Source: Saccharothrix sp. NRRL B-16348 (GTDB taxonomy: Bacteria > Actinomycetota > Actinomycetes > Mycobacteriales > Pseudonocardiaceae). From it: a stretch of DNA of 64,000 bases. Positions 50,021 to 61,850 of this stretch are shown in pieces. The position numbers and the translations under genes are program-made. Within the stretch, counting starts at the first letter, position 1. Each line of letters starts with the position of its first letter. The notes beneath the pieces were generated by a model. The model did no database searches. It worked only from the letters and a program-made list of their open reading frames with translations, and was not told the origin of the DNA. The DNA is taken from contig NZ_LGED01000057.1 of NCBI RefSeq assembly GCF_001280085.1, positions 1 to 64,000 of the forward strand, written 5' to 3'.

Positions 50021-51696
50021 TGTCGGAAACGACAACCCGAGCGGACGCGCCGCCACCCGGCGCCGCCCTGCTCACCCACCGGCAGATCCTGACGATCCTG
50101 TCGGGCCTGCTGCTCGGGCTGTTCCTGGCCGCGCTCGACCAGATGATCGTGGCCACGGCCATGAAGACCATCGCGGACGAGCTGCACGGCCAGACGCTCC
50201 AGGCGTGGGCGACCACCGCCTACCTGATCACCGCGACGGTCTCCACGCCGCTGTACGGCAAGCTGTCCGACATCTACGGCCGCAAGCCGATGTACCTGAC
50301 CGCGATCACGCTGTTCCTCGCGGGCTCGCTGCTGTCCGGCATCGCGAACTCGATGTACGAGCTGGCCGCGTTCCGCGCGGTGCAGGGCCTCGGCGCCGGC
50401 GGTCTGATGTCGCTGGCCATGGCGATCCTGGCGGACATCACGTCGCCGCGTGAGCGCAGCCGTTACACGGGCTACTTCATGGCCGTGTTCGGCATCTCCA
50501 GCGTCGCGGGCCCTGTGGTCGGCGGCCTGTTCGCGGGCATGGAGTCGTTCCTCGGCACGGCCGGCTGGCGCTGGGTGTTCCTGATCAACGTGCCGATCGC
50601 GCTGGTCGCGCTCGTCGTGGTGGGCAAGGTGCTCAACATCCCGCACCAGCGGGTGAACCACCGGATCGACTTCGTCGGCGCGGGCCTGCTGACCACCGGC
50701 CTGGTGCCGCTGCTGATCGTGGCCGAGCAGGGCCGCGGGTGGGGTTGGGCGTCCGGCACCTCGATCGCCATGTACGTCATCGGCGTGCTGGGCCTGATCG
50801 GGTTCGTGCTCACCGAGAAGCGGATGGGCGACGAGGCGCTGCTGCCGCTGCGGCTGTTCAAGCGGCAGACGTTCGCGCTCGGCAACGTGGTCAACTTCCT
50901 GCTCGGCGTCGGGATGTTCGGCGGCATGGTCTCGCTGCCGCTGTACCTGCAGATCGTGAAGGGCTACTCGGCCACCGAGTCCGGCCTGATGATGCTGCCG
51001 CTGACGCTCGGCATCATGCTGGCGGCGGGGACGAGCGGCAACATCACCGCCAAGACCGGCCGCTACAAGGTGTTCCCGGTCATCGGGTTCGGGTTGATGA
51101 CGGCCGCGCTGTTCGTCTTCAGCACGGTCGGCACGGACACGTCGATCTACCAGCCGCTCGCGTTGATGTTCTTCCTGGGCGCCGGTCTCGGCCTGTGCAT
51201 GCAGACCCTGCTGGTGGCCATCCAGAACGACGCCGAGCCGCGCGACATGGGTGTGGCGACCTCGTCGGCCACGTTCTTCCGCCAGATCGGCGGCACGGTC
51301 GGCACCGCGGTGTTCCTGTCGATCCTGTTCAGCACGGTCGGCGACAAGATCGGCAACGCGTTGCGCACGGCAGCCGGCACGCCCGACTTCCAGGCGGCGC
51401 TGGCCCGGCCGGAGAACCGCGAGTTCGCGGCCGGCCTGCAGGGCGGCGGCACGGCGTTCGACCTGGACAACACCGAGTTCCTGACCAAGCTCGACCCGGT
51501 GCTCGCCCGGCCGTTCCTGGACGGCTTCTCGTCGTCGATCGACCTGGTGTTCCTGGTCGGCGGCCTGGTGACGGCGATCGGGTTCGCGGTGATCTGGTTC
51601 CTGCGCGAGGTGCCGCTGTCCAACCGGTCCGGCCTGGAGCGCGTGCAGGACGAGAACGCGGAGGGCGCGAAGCCCGCGCCGGTCGCGATGCACTGA
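50020..51696 (+). CDS. DHA2-family MFS multidrug transporter
   Basis: A 558-residue, 14-helix exporter of the DHA2/EmrB type. Signatures are FLAALDQMIVATAMKTIADE (motif D1), GKLSDIYGRKPMYL (motif A) and GLGAGGLMSLAMAILAD (motif C-like region). AAGGGGAG lies just before the ATG, which overlaps the marR stop. It probably exports a lipophilic drug or metabolite that also binds the MarR repressor. It ends at a bidirectional terminator facing ppa. Confidence 0.92.
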   Translation: MSETTTRADAPPPGAALLTHRQILTILSGLLLGLFLAALDQMIVATAMKTIADELHGQTLQAWATTAYLITATVSTPLYGKLSDIYGRKPMYLTAITLFLAGSLLSGIANSMYELAAFRAVQGLGAGGLMSLAMAILADITSPRERSRYTGYFMAVFGISSVAGPVVGGLFAGMESFLGTAGWRWVFLINVPIALVALVVVGKVLNIPHQRVNHRIDFVGAGLLTTGLVPLLIVAEQGRGWGWASGTSIAMYVIGVLGLIGFVLTEKRMGDEALLPLRLFKRQTFALGNVVNFLLGVGMFGGMVSLPLYLQIVKGYSATESGLMMLPLTLGIMLAAGTSGNITAKTGRYKVFPVIGFGLMTAALFVFSTVGTDTSIYQPLALMFFLGAGLGLCMQTLLVAIQNDAEPRDMGVATSSATFFRQIGGTVGTAVFLSILFSTVGDKIGNALRTAAGTPDFQAALARPENREFAAGLQGGGTAFDLDNTEFLTKLDPVLARPFLDGFSSSIDLVFLVGGLVTAIGFAVIWFLREVPLSNRSGLERVQDENAEGAKPAPVAMH

Positions 51697-51707
51697 TCGG
51701 CCAGAAC

Positions 51708-51750
51708 GCGAAGAGGCCCGCTCCCCGGCATGGGGTGCGGGCCTCTTCGC
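51708..51750. terminator. Bidirectional terminator between MFS gene and ppa
   Basis: gcgaagaggcccgc (51708-51721) pairs exactly with gcgggcctcttcgc (51737-51750) across a 15-base loop. It is placed between the stops of two convergent genes. Confidence 0.88.
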
Positions 51751-51761
51751 GCGTCAGCAGC

Positions 51762-52265
51762 TCAGTGGTCTTCGCCGCGCGCCACGGCGTCCTTCAGGCG
51801 CTGGTACGAGCGGACGATCTCCGCCTCGGCGTCGGTGCGGCCGACCCAGGTCGCGCCCTCGACGCTCTTGCCCGGCTCCAGGTCCTTGTAGACCTCGAAG
51901 AAGTGCTGGATCTCCAGCCGGTAGAACTCGTTCAGGTGGTGGATGTCGCGCAGGTGCTCGGAGCGCGGGTCCTCCGCCGGGACGCAGAGCAGCTTGTCGT
52001 CGCCGCCCTTCTCGTCGGTCATCCGGAACATGCCGATCGCGCGCGACTTGATCAGGCAGCCCGGGAACGTCGGCTCCTGCACGATCACGAGCGCGTCGAG
52101 CGGGTCGCCGTCCTCGCCCAGCGTGTTGTCGACGAACCCGTAGTCCGCCGGGTACTGAGTGGCCGTGAACAGGGTCCGGTCCAGCCGGATGCGCCCCGTC
52201 TTGTGGTCCATCTCGTACTTGTTGCGGACCCCCTTGGGGATCTCGATGGTGACGTCGAACTCCAC
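51762..52265 (-). CDS. ppa: Inorganic pyrophosphatase, soluble family I
   Basis: A 167-residue enzyme splitting PPi to two phosphates. It has [19 protein letters not shown], the metal-binding signature DGDPLDALV and [20 protein letters not shown]. The length fits prokaryotic family I enzymes. It pulls biosynthetic reactions forward, including the acs reaction. The ATG at 52265 lies 114 bases from the divergent dacB start, so the region between holds both promoters. Confidence 0.96.
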   Translation of the reverse strand: MEFDVTIEIPKGVRNKYEMDHKTGRIRLDRTLFTATQYPADYGFVDNTLGEDGDPLDALVIVQEPTFPGCLIKSRAIGMFRMTDEKGGDDKLLCVPAEDPRSEHLRDIHHLNEFYRLEIQHFFEVYKDLEPGKSVEGATWVGRTDAEAEIVRSYQRLKDAVARGEDH

Positions 52266-52379
52266 TGCGCGGTCCTCGCTCGTCTTCGCCGTTCGTTACG
52301 CCACTAGTGTGGACTACGTCGTCTCGTCAACCCCTGGCAGAGGGTGTGACGTTGCCCGTACTCGACCGCGGAGGACTGC

Positions 52380-53996
52380 GTGCCCGACGAGCCATCGTGG
52401 CCGACCTTTGACGGCGACGAGGTCGACCGCGAGCCGCCGACGGTGCAGGTCAGGCGGCCTGACCCGCCCACGATGCGGATTCCGGCGCCGGTGCCCGCCA
52501 AGCCCGTGAGGGTGCCGCCGGAGCCCGTGCCGCCGCACCGCCCGGCGCCGCCGACCGAGATCAAGTCGGAACCTGAACCGGTCCCTGAACCGATCACGGA
52601 ACGTGAAGAGCCGCCGCCTCCGACCCGACGGCGGAAGCGCCCGTTCGTGTTGGCCGCCGCGGCGCTGTTGGTGATCGCGCTCGCCGGCTCGGCGGTGATC
52701 GGCACGCAGCGGGGGTGGTTCGACGCCGCGCCCGTGCCGACGACGGCCGCGCCGCTGCCACCCGCCCCGGTGTCGTTGACGATGAAGGGCGTCGGCGCGG
52801 ACGGCAAGGCGGCCACGGCGGCGGGCGTGCGCGCGGTGCTGGCCGGTCCGGCGGCGAACGGGCTGCTGGCGCCGTTGGCGGGCCTGGTGGTGGACCCGGC
52901 CACCGGCACGGCGCTGTGGAACCAGGGCGAGACGACGCCGCAGACGCCCGCGTCCACGATCAAGGTGCTGACCGCGGCGGCGGCGCTGCTCGCGCTCGAC
53001 CACACGTCCCAGTTCTCGACGAAGGTCGTGCGCGGCGCGCAGCCCGGCGCGGTCGTGCTGGTCGGCGGCGGCGACCCGACGCTGTCGTCCCGGCCCGCCG
53101 GCGAGACCACGGTGTACCCGGGCGCGGCCACGATCGACGACCTCGCCGCGCAGGTGCGCGCGTCCGGCGGCCAGGTGACGCAGGTGCTGTACGACGTGTC
53201 GCGGTACGCCGGTCCGGGCGCCGCGCCCGGCTGGGACCCCACCGACGTGCAGAACGGGTACGTCGCGCCGATCGAGCCGGTGATGCTGGACGGCGGGCGT
53301 GCCGACCCGACCAAGTACGACACGCCGCGCACGTCCACGCCCGCCGAGACGGCCGCGCGGGCGTTGGCGCAGCGGTTGGGCGTGCCCGCGGTGGCGGCGG
53401 GCGTGGCGGCGCCGGGGGCGCAGGTGCTCGGCGAGGTGAAGTCCGTGCCGGTGGACCAGCTGGTCGAGAACCTGATGCAGATCTCGGACAACGTGCTGGC
53501 CGAGACGATGGCGCGCGAGGTGGCCAAGGCGCGTGGGCTGGAGCCGTCGTTCGCGGGGGCGGCGCAGGCGGTGCGGGACGTGCTGACCGAGCACGGGTTC
53601 GACCTGTCGACGTCCACGATCGTGGACGGCAGCGGGCTGTCGCCGAACGACAAGGTGCCCGCGAAGCTGCTGGCGGACGTGCTCGCGGCGGCGGCGAAGC
53701 CGGACGCGTCCGACCCGAAGACGGCGAAGCTGCGGCCGTTGCTGACGGCCCTGCCGGTGGCGGGCGGCAGCGGCACGCTGGCGACCCGTTACGAGCAGTG
53801 GGGCGCGGGCGGGCGGGGGTGGGTCCGGGCCAAGACGGGCACGTTGACCTCCGTGAACTCGCTCGCGGGCGTGGTGGTCGACGTGGACGGCCGGCTGCTG
53901 GTGTTCGCGTTCATGTCGTTGAGCGCGGAGAACAACGACAAGGTGCGGGGCGCGCTGGACGAGATGGCCGCCGCCCTCCGGACCTGCGGCTGCTGA
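52380..53996 (+). CDS. dacB: D-alanyl-D-alanine carboxypeptidase/endopeptidase (PBP4 type)
   Basis: A 538-residue membrane-anchored penicillin-binding protein. A disordered Pro/Glu-rich cytoplasmic start (residues 1-85) and one membrane helix (FVLAAAALLVIALAGSAVIG) precede the peptidase S13 fold. Active-site motifs are STIK (in TPASTIKVLTAAAALL), SDN (in LMQISDNVLAETMAR) and KTG (in RAKTGTLTSVNSLAG). It trims peptidoglycan stem peptides. The GTG at 52380 has GGAGG five bases upstream. It corresponds to Rv3627c and is followed by the second 22-bp array. Confidence 0.93.
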   Translation: MPDEPSWPTFDGDEVDREPPTVQVRRPDPPTMRIPAPVPAKPVRVPPEPVPPHRPAPPTEIKSEPEPVPEPITEREEPPPPTRRRKRPFVLAAAALLVIALAGSAVIGTQRGWFDAAPVPTTAAPLPPAPVSLTMKGVGADGKAATAAGVRAVLAGPAANGLLAPLAGLVVDPATGTALWNQGETTPQTPASTIKVLTAAAALLALDHTSQFSTKVVRGAQPGAVVLVGGGDPTLSSRPAGETTVYPGAATIDDLAAQVRASGGQVTQVLYDVSRYAGPGAAPGWDPTDVQNGYVAPIEPVMLDGGRADPTKYDTPRTSTPAETAARALAQRLGVPAVAAGVAAPGAQVLGEVKSVPVDQLVENLMQISDNVLAETMAREVAKARGLEPSFAGAAQAVRDVLTEHGFDLSTSTIVDGSGLSPNDKVPAKLLADVLAAAAKPDASDPKTAKLRPLLTALPVAGGSGTLATRYEQWGAGGRGWVRAKTGTLTSVNSLAGVVVDVDGRLLVFAFMSLSAENNDKVRGALDEMAAALRTCGC

Positions 53997-54004
53997 CCCG
54001 TCCC

Positions 54005-54198
54005 GAGCGTTGAACTCGGCCTACCTGAACGTAGGACTCTCGTGTTCTGAACGTAGGACTCTCGCGACCTGAAGGTTCGACACGCGCGTTCTGAACGTAG
54101 GACACGCGCGCGTGTCGAACGCTCAGGTCGCGCGTGTCCTACGTTCGGGACGTGCGTGTCCTACGTTCGGAACGCGTGAGTTGAACGTTCGGGAGGCG
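54005..54198. repeat. Intergenic 22-bp-period repeat array, copy 2
   Basis: Nine cores of the same 13-base family as array 1. Reverse-oriented cores start at 54005, 54027, 54049, 54071 and 54093; forward cores start at 54112, 54134, 54156 and 54178. Every step is 22 bases except the 19-base step at the orientation switch. Variants read in the core direction include GTGTCCTACGTTC, GAGTCCTACGTTC, GTGTCGAACCTTC, GTGTCGAACGCTC, GAGTTCAACGCTC and GAGTTGAACGTTC. Orientation order is reverse then forward, opposite to array 1. It fills the gap between dacB and the metalloprotease gene, both on the plus strand. Confidence 0.9.
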
Positions 54199-54244
54199 CG
54201 GCGGGAGTGTTGTCCGGGCGGCCCTCGCAGGTAGCGTCAGAAGG

Positions 54245-55258
54245 GTGAACCCGGCGACGCAGGACCGCAGTGCCCCGGTCGATTGGGCCCTGGCCGTCAC
54301 CACGGCGACCAGGCTCGTCCGGCCCGGCCCGATCGTGCCGAGAGCCGAGGCCGACATCGCCGTGCACCGGCTGCGCGAACTCGCCGTCGACGCCGAGGTG
54401 CACGTCCGCGAACTCACCGGCCTCGGCCACGGCATGCCCCTCAAGCAGGGCGAGGTGGTCGACCGGCCGGGCTGGGTGCGCGCCGCCGTGCAGGGCCTCG
54501 CCGCCCTCACCGACGGCGCCCTGCCCAAGCAGTCCGGCGCGCTCGGCGGCGTCCTCGCGGGCACGGCGGGCGTCCAGGCGGGCGTCGTCATCGCGTTCCT
54601 CAGCGGCCGGGTGCTCGGCCAGTACGACCCGTTCTCCGAAGGCGGCAGGCTGCTGCTGGTCGCGCCGAACATCGTCGGCGCCCAACGTGCCCTCGACGTC
54701 TCCGGCGAGGACTTCAGCATGTGGGTCTGCCTGCACGAGGGCACCCACCGCCTGCAGTTCACCGCCGTGCCGTGGCTCGCCGACCACTTCGCGGGCCTGG
54801 TCGCCACCCTGCTCGGCAGCATGGAGGAGGGCTCCGCGCCACGCCTGCGCGACCTGCCGAAGCGGCTGCGCGAGTCGGGCGGCCTGGTGGAGCTGCTGCA
54901 GAGCCCCGGCCAGCGCGAGGTGCTGGACCGGCTCATCGCCCTGTCGACGTTGCTGGAGGGCCACGCCGACCACGTGATGGACGCCGTGGGCCCGGACGTC
55001 GTGCCGTCGGTCCGCACGATCCGCGAACGCTTCACCGCCCGCCGCCAGGGCGGTGGCCTGCTGGACCGCGTGCTGCGCACGCTCCTCGGCGTCGAGGCGA
55101 AGGTCCGCCAGTACGCGGAGGGCGCGGCGTTCACCGGGCACGTGGTCGACGCGGTCGGCATGGACCGCTTCAACACCGTCTGGACCAGCGCGGACACCCT
55201 CCCGACCCGCGCGGAGATCGCCGACCCGGCCGGGTGGCTCCGACGCGTCCAACCGTGA
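54245..55258 (+). CDS. Zinc-dependent metalloprotease (DUF2342, Rv3626c-like)
   Basis: A 337-residue protein of the family labelled F420-biosynthesis-associated or zinc-dependent metalloprotease. The HExxH zinc motif is in MWVCLHEGTHRLQF, and a downstream Glu in LLEGHADHVMDAVG probably supplies the third ligand. The start is GTG at 54245. Its stop overlaps the tilS start. The substrate is unknown, and the gene order dacB-protease-tilS-hpt is the mycobacterial one. Confidence 0.88.
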   Translation: MNPATQDRSAPVDWALAVTTATRLVRPGPIVPRAEADIAVHRLRELAVDAEVHVRELTGLGHGMPLKQGEVVDRPGWVRAAVQGLAALTDGALPKQSGALGGVLAGTAGVQAGVVIAFLSGRVLGQYDPFSEGGRLLLVAPNIVGAQRALDVSGEDFSMWVCLHEGTHRLQFTAVPWLADHFAGLVATLLGSMEEGSAPRLRDLPKRLRESGGLVELLQSPGQREVLDRLIALSTLLEGHADHVMDAVGPDVVPSVRTIRERFTARRQGGGLLDRVLRTLLGVEAKVRQYAEGAAFTGHVVDAVGMDRFNTVWTSADTLPTRAEIADPAGWLRRVQP

Positions 55259-56166
55259 ACGGACCGCTCGCCGAGGTGCGCACGGCCGTCAAGCGCTTCC
55301 TCCACGAACACCGCCCCGACCGGGTGACGGTGGCCGTCAGCGGCGGCGCGGACTCCCTCGCGCTGGCCGCCGTCACGGCAGGCCTGGTCGAGGCGGACGC
55401 GGTCGTCGTGGACCACGGCCTGCAACCCGACTCGGCGCGGGTCGCCGAACGGGCCGCGAGCACGTGCCGCGAGCTGGGCCTGCCCGCCGAGGTGCGCCGC
55501 GTCGAGGTCACCGGATCGGGTGGACCTGAGGCCGCCGCGCGGAAGGCCAGGTACGCGGCGCTGAGACCGGAGCGCGGCCTGGTCCTGCTCGGCCACACGA
55601 GGGACGACCAGGCCGAGACGGTGCTGCTGGGCCTCGGTCGCGGCTCCGGCCCGCGCAGCATCGCCGGCATGCGCCCGCACGACCCGCCGTGGGGCCGTCC
55701 GCTGCTGCGGGTCTCCCGGGCCGTGACGGAGGCCGCGTGTGACGAACTCGGCCTCACCCCGTGGCGCGACCCGCACAACGAGGACCCGCGCTACACCAGG
55801 GTCCGCCTGCGCCGCGAGGTCCTGCCGCTGCTGGAGGACGTGCTCCAGGGCGGTGTGGCCGACGCGCTCGCCCGCACCGCCGCCCACTTGCGCGAGGACA
55901 ACGACGCGCTGGACGAGCTGGCCGAGGCGTTCGACGGCGACCGCGGTTCGGTGGACGACGTCGGCCGCTTGCCGACCGCCCTGCGCCGCCGCGTGCTGCG
56001 CCGGTGGCTGCTGGAGGAGAAGGTGCCCGAGTTGTCCGACTCGCACCTGCGCCGGGTGGACGCCCTGGTGAGCGAGTGGCGTGGGCAGGGCGGCGTGTGG
56101 CTGCCCGGCGGCTTTGTGGCGCGGCGTGCGCATGGCAGGCTGCGAGTGGAACCAGTGCAGTCATGA
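55255..56166 (+). CDS. tilS: tRNA(Ile)-lysidine synthetase
   Basis: A 303-residue N-type ATP pyrophosphatase that converts C34 of tRNA-Ile(CAU) to lysidine so that it reads AUA. The PP-loop is [14 protein letters not shown]. Other signatures are [32 protein letters not shown] and [19 protein letters not shown]. The GTG start overlaps the protease stop and the gene end overlaps hpt (ATGA). It is short, lacking the full C-terminal domains of E. coli TilS, as in other actinobacteria. Confidence 0.95.
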   Translation: MNGPLAEVRTAVKRFLHEHRPDRVTVAVSGGADSLALAAVTAGLVEADAVVVDHGLQPDSARVAERAASTCRELGLPAEVRRVEVTGSGGPEAAARKARYAALRPERGLVLLGHTRDDQAETVLLGLGRGSGPRSIAGMRPHDPPWGRPLLRVSRAVTEAACDELGLTPWRDPHNEDPRYTRVRLRREVLPLLEDVLQGGVADALARTAAHLREDNDALDELAEAFDGDRGSVDDVGRLPTALRRRVLRRWLLEEKVPELSDSHLRRVDALVSEWRGQGGVWLPGGFVARRAHGRLRVEPVQS

Positions 56167-56735
56167 CAAAAGGGGAACCGTCCGTGTACGACGGCGACAT
56201 CAGTTCCGTGCTCATCAGCGAGCAGGAGATCAGCGACAAGGTCACCGAGCTGGCCAACAAGGTCGCGGCTGACTACCCGGCCGACGGCGGGAACGACCTG
56301 GTGCTGATCACCGTGCTCAAGGGCGCGGTGATGTTCATGACCGACCTGGCCAGGGCGTTGCCGGTGCCGGTGCAGCTGGAGTTCATGGCGGTGAGCTCCT
56401 ACGGCTCGTCGACCTCGTCCTCCGGCGTGGTGCGCATCCTCAAGGACCTCGACCGGGACATCGCGGACCGCGACGTGATCATCGTCGAGGACATCATCGA
56501 CTCGGGCCTCACGCTGTCGTGGCTGCTCAAGAACCTGGCGTCGCGCAAGCCGCGGTCGCTGGAGGTCTGCACGCTGCTGCGCAAGCCGGACGCGGTCAAG
56601 GTCGAGGTGCCGGTGAAGTACGTCGGCTTCGAGATCCCGAACGAGTTCGTGGTGGGCTACGGCCTGGACTACGCCGAGCGCTACCGCGACCTCCCCTACA
56701 TCGGCACCTTGGACCCGAAGGTCTACTCAAGCTGA
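56163..56735 (+). CDS. hpt: Hypoxanthine phosphoribosyltransferase
   Basis: A 190-residue purine-salvage enzyme making IMP/GMP from hypoxanthine/guanine and PRPP. The PRPP-binding signature is [15 protein letters not shown]. The base-contact region is [20 protein letters not shown], ending [17 protein letters not shown]. The ATG at 56163 overlaps the tilS stop. A GTG 20 bases later ([10 protein letters not shown]) with a GGGG tract upstream is an alternative start. Confidence 0.95.
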   Translation: MTKGEPSVYDGDISSVLISEQEISDKVTELANKVAADYPADGGNDLVLITVLKGAVMFMTDLARALPVPVQLEFMAVSSYGSSTSSSGVVRILKDLDRDIADRDVIIVEDIIDSGLTLSWLLKNLASRKPRSLEVCTLLRKPDAVKVEVPVKYVGFEIPNEFVVGYGLDYAERYRDLPYIGTLDPKVYSS

Positions 56736-56739
56736 GGAA

Positions 56740-56782
56740 CGACCTCGCGGAGCGGCCTCTACTAGACCACTCCGCGAGGTCG
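56740..56782. terminator. Bidirectional terminator after hpt
   Basis: cgacctcgcggag (56740-56752) pairs exactly with ctccgcgaggtcg (56770-56782) across a 17-base loop, between hpt and the convergent VWA gene. Confidence 0.85.
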
Positions 56783-56829
56783 CGTCGACCGAGCCGCCGT
56801 CTGCGGAGCAGCGGCAATCCAACACCGTT

Positions 56830-58530
56830 TCAGCAGTTCGGCCGGCAGCGGCGTTGTGAGATGCCGTCCAGCAGCACGCCGCGGATGTCCTCAGGCTCCA
56901 TCGCCTGGTAGGCCTTGCCGCCGGTGGCCTCGGCGATCTGCCGCAGCGCGTTCATGTCCGCGTCCGCGCCCAGCCCCACCATGATCATCGGCACCGGCCG
57001 CGCCGGGTCGGCCTCCTGCTTCAGCGTGGCCAGCAGGCCGGGCAGGTCGATGCTGGAGATGTCGTCGTTGCTGCCGTCGGTGATCAGTGTGACTGAGTTG
57101 ATCTTGGACGGGTCGTAGGTCTGCTGCACGTGCCGGAACGCGGCCAGCGCCGTCTCGTGCAACGCCGTGCCGCCGCCGACCAGGGCGGGCAGGTTGCCCG
57201 CGCCCTTCTGCAGCTGCACCCGCCGCGGCGCGCCGCCGATCGGCTCGCCGAGCGGACCTACCGGCACCAGCTCGATCCAGTCGTTCGGCGGCTTCTTGTT
57301 CGTCGAGAACGCCCACAGGCCGATCTCCGAGGTGTCGGGCAGCATGCCCAACGCGGTCAGCGCCGCCTCCCGGGCCGCCTCGACGCGGGTCTGGCCGTTG
57401 CTCATCTTCTCGGCCATCGAGCCGGACACGTCCAGCACGGCGAGCAGCCGGGTGTCCAGGCTCACCGCGCCCCACGTGCGCAGCAGCTCGGAGACCTGGT
57501 CGGGGTCCGGCGTCTGCAGCACGGCCACGTCGTCGCCGCGCACGCCGTGCTCCTCGTTGGTCCAGCCGCCGGGCGCCTTGCCGTCGGGCGTGCGGAAACC
57601 GGCCTCGGCGAACCGCTGGGCGGTCCGGCTGGTGCGCAACGCCTGCTCGAAGCCCTCCGCGGCCTGCGCGGTGCCCGCCTGCTCGCTCAACCGGCTCACC
57701 CGCACCACCGGGTAGTCGAACGCGACGGTGCCCTCCTTGGGGTAGGAGGCGACGACCCGGCGTGACCCGGCCGTGCGGTTGGCGGACAGCACGGACTGCT
57801 CCGAAGCGGTGAACACGGGCGCGTTGTCCGCGCCCTGCACGACCTTGCCGAACGCGTCGCGCACGGACGGCAGCGCGTTGCGGCCGACCCGCAGCAGCGC
57901 GCCGATCAGCTCCGCCTTCGGCGTGCCGTCCGGGTTGCCGAGCTGCGCGCGGATGACCGCGAGCGTGGCCAGGCCCTCGGTGGACGTGGTCGGGTCGCTC
58001 AGCGTCACCGGCACCCTCGGGTCGACGACCTTCGCCCAGGTCACGGGCGCGATGGGCCAGCCGAGCGCGGTCATGGCCTGCTCCGAGCCCGCGATCACCA
58101 GCGGCGAGCTCGCCAGCGGGTCGTGGATGTCGAGCCGCGGCGCCTCGGTGCCCTCGTCACCGGCCTGCCGCTGGGTCTCGGCCGCCCACATGGACGAGTC
58201 CGGCACCCACAGCGCGGGCGGGTTGATCTGCGCGGTCGGCAGCTCGTTGGCCACGTCGGCCGCGCCGCGCGCCTCGACCTGCACCTGCACGCACTTGCCG
58301 TCGACGATGGGCTGGGTCGCCTGGTAGTCGTCGGCCGCGCCGCGCACGACTTCCTCGATCGCCGGGGTCACCGCGATCTTGAGCGGTAGGGTGCCCTTGC
58401 ACTCGGGTCCGCTGGTGGCCCGCAGCGCCACCACCGTGACGCCCGCGGCGGCGATCACGCCGAGCAGCGCGCCGACGGGCAGGATGACGCGGCGGAGGCG
58501 ACCGGGGCTGTCCGGGTTGCGAGCTGACAT
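56830..58530 (-). CDS. Solute-binding domain fused to VWA domain, membrane-anchored
   Basis: A 566-residue protein. An N-terminal membrane anchor (VILPVGALLGVIAAAGVTVV) is followed by a periplasmic solute-binding-like region (residues 45-340; IAVTPAIEEVVRG, then DPLASSPLVIAGS). A von Willebrand A domain from about residue 365 carries an intact MIDAS motif LAVLDVSGSMAEK, plus TLITDGSNDD. A Cys pair closes the C-terminus (RRCRPNC). Metal-dependent protein binding is implied. The same fusion occurs in several actinobacteria; its function is not known to me. Confidence 0.87.
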   Translation of the reverse strand: MSARNPDSPGRLRRVILPVGALLGVIAAAGVTVVALRATSGPECKGTLPLKIAVTPAIEEVVRGAADDYQATQPIVDGKCVQVQVEARGAADVANELPTAQINPPALWVPDSSMWAAETQRQAGDEGTEAPRLDIHDPLASSPLVIAGSEQAMTALGWPIAPVTWAKVVDPRVPVTLSDPTTSTEGLATLAVIRAQLGNPDGTPKAELIGALLRVGRNALPSVRDAFGKVVQGADNAPVFTASEQSVLSANRTAGSRRVVASYPKEGTVAFDYPVVRVSRLSEQAGTAQAAEGFEQALRTSRTAQRFAEAGFRTPDGKAPGGWTNEEHGVRGDDVAVLQTPDPDQVSELLRTWGAVSLDTRLLAVLDVSGSMAEKMSNGQTRVEAAREAALTALGMLPDTSEIGLWAFSTNKKPPNDWIELVPVGPLGEPIGGAPRRVQLQKGAGNLPALVGGGTALHETALAAFRHVQQTYDPSKINSVTLITDGSNDDISSIDLPGLLATLKQEADPARPVPMIMVGLGADADMNALRQIAEATGGKAYQAMEPEDIRGVLLDGISQRRCRPNC

Positions 58531-58950
58531 CTTCGTACCTTCGGTCGGTGTTCACCCTTTCGGGTGGGCGAGGAACACTCGGTGGTTGCCGAGGATGACA
58601 CGGCTCACTCACATGACAAACTCTCGTGTTCTACGTCACTCGAGTGGTCCTCATGTTGTCGCTACCTGCTAGGCACGGATAACCCCTCGTGAGTGGTTAC
58701 GGTGCCGACAGCCATCCGGTTCATGATCGAAACGGTCGACCGGTCGAACCCGGCGTGACCTGCGATGCGTGTTCGCGGTCACCACGGGAACACTGGACGC
58801 CTCTCGCCCGTTGGTCCGGCAAGACGCGACAGGGCCCGCACGCGGAGCGCTTCGCCCGAGCCATGGGCGGTAGTCTGGTCGGACGGGTGTGCCCGTCTGC
58901 GCCCGTCGACAAGTCAGGGAGGGTCGAGGCCGCCCGCCGGCCGTAAGTGC
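58531..58950. other. Divergent interval between VWA gene and ftsH
   Basis: 420 bases without a convincing gene. Small hairpins (CACCC-TTTC-GGGTG at 58553-58566, and a CTCGG/CCGAG pair a little further on) lie in the VWA leader. A TAGTCT hexamer at about 58873 could be the ftsH -10. ftsH has no clear Shine-Dalgarno sequence. I see no RNA gene. Confidence 0.45.
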
Positions 58951-61205
<2,255 letters not shown>

Positions 61206-61209
<4 letters not shown>

Positions 61210-61850
61210 CCGAGCACGGCACCGCGATCGACCAGACCGGCCTCTCCGTCAACGGGGGGGCCGGTTTGGCGCGCCGGCCCTTCGACCAGAAGCGGGCCGA
61301 GGCGGCGGTGCGTGAGCTGCTGCTCGCGTGCGGTGAGGACCCGGAGCGCGAAGGGCTCCGCGACACGCCGGCACGGGTGGCGCGGGCGTACCGGGAGCTG
61401 TTCGCCGGGCTGCACACCGACCCGGACAGCGTGCTGGCCAAGACGTTCGACGAGAGCCACGAGGAGCTGGTGCTGGTCACCGACATCCCGATGTTCTCGT
61501 TCTGCGAGCACCACCTCCTGCCGTTCCACGGCGTCGCGCACGTCGGGTACATCCCGAACGAGCACGGCCGGGTGACCGGGCTGTCGAAGCTGGCCCGGCT
61601 GGTCGACCTGTACGCCAAGCGGCCCCAGGTGCAGGAGCGGCTGACGTCGCAGGTGGCGGACGCGCTGATGCGGCGGCTCGACCCGCGCGGCGTGATCGTG
61701 GTCGTCGAGGCCGAGCACTTGTGCATGGCCATGCGCGGCGTGCGCAAGCCGGGCTCGCGGACCACGACGTCGGCGGTGCGCGGGCTGCTGCGCAGTTCGG
61801 CGTCGTCGCGGTCGGAGGCGATCGACCTGATCAAGGGGCGGTTGCGGTGA
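61206..61850 (+). CDS. folE: GTP cyclohydrolase I
   Basis: A 214-residue enzyme converting GTP to dihydroneopterin triphosphate, the first step of folate synthesis. The zinc and active-site signature is [20 protein letters not shown], with the second Cys in [16 protein letters not shown]. The start GTG overlaps the ftsH stop, and its end overlaps folP. The first 30 residues are a variable extension. Confidence 0.96.

Noticed and set aside
58873..58878. ftsH promoter at TAGTCT
   Set aside because: No -35 at suitable spacing could be identified, so I did not list it as a promoter feature.
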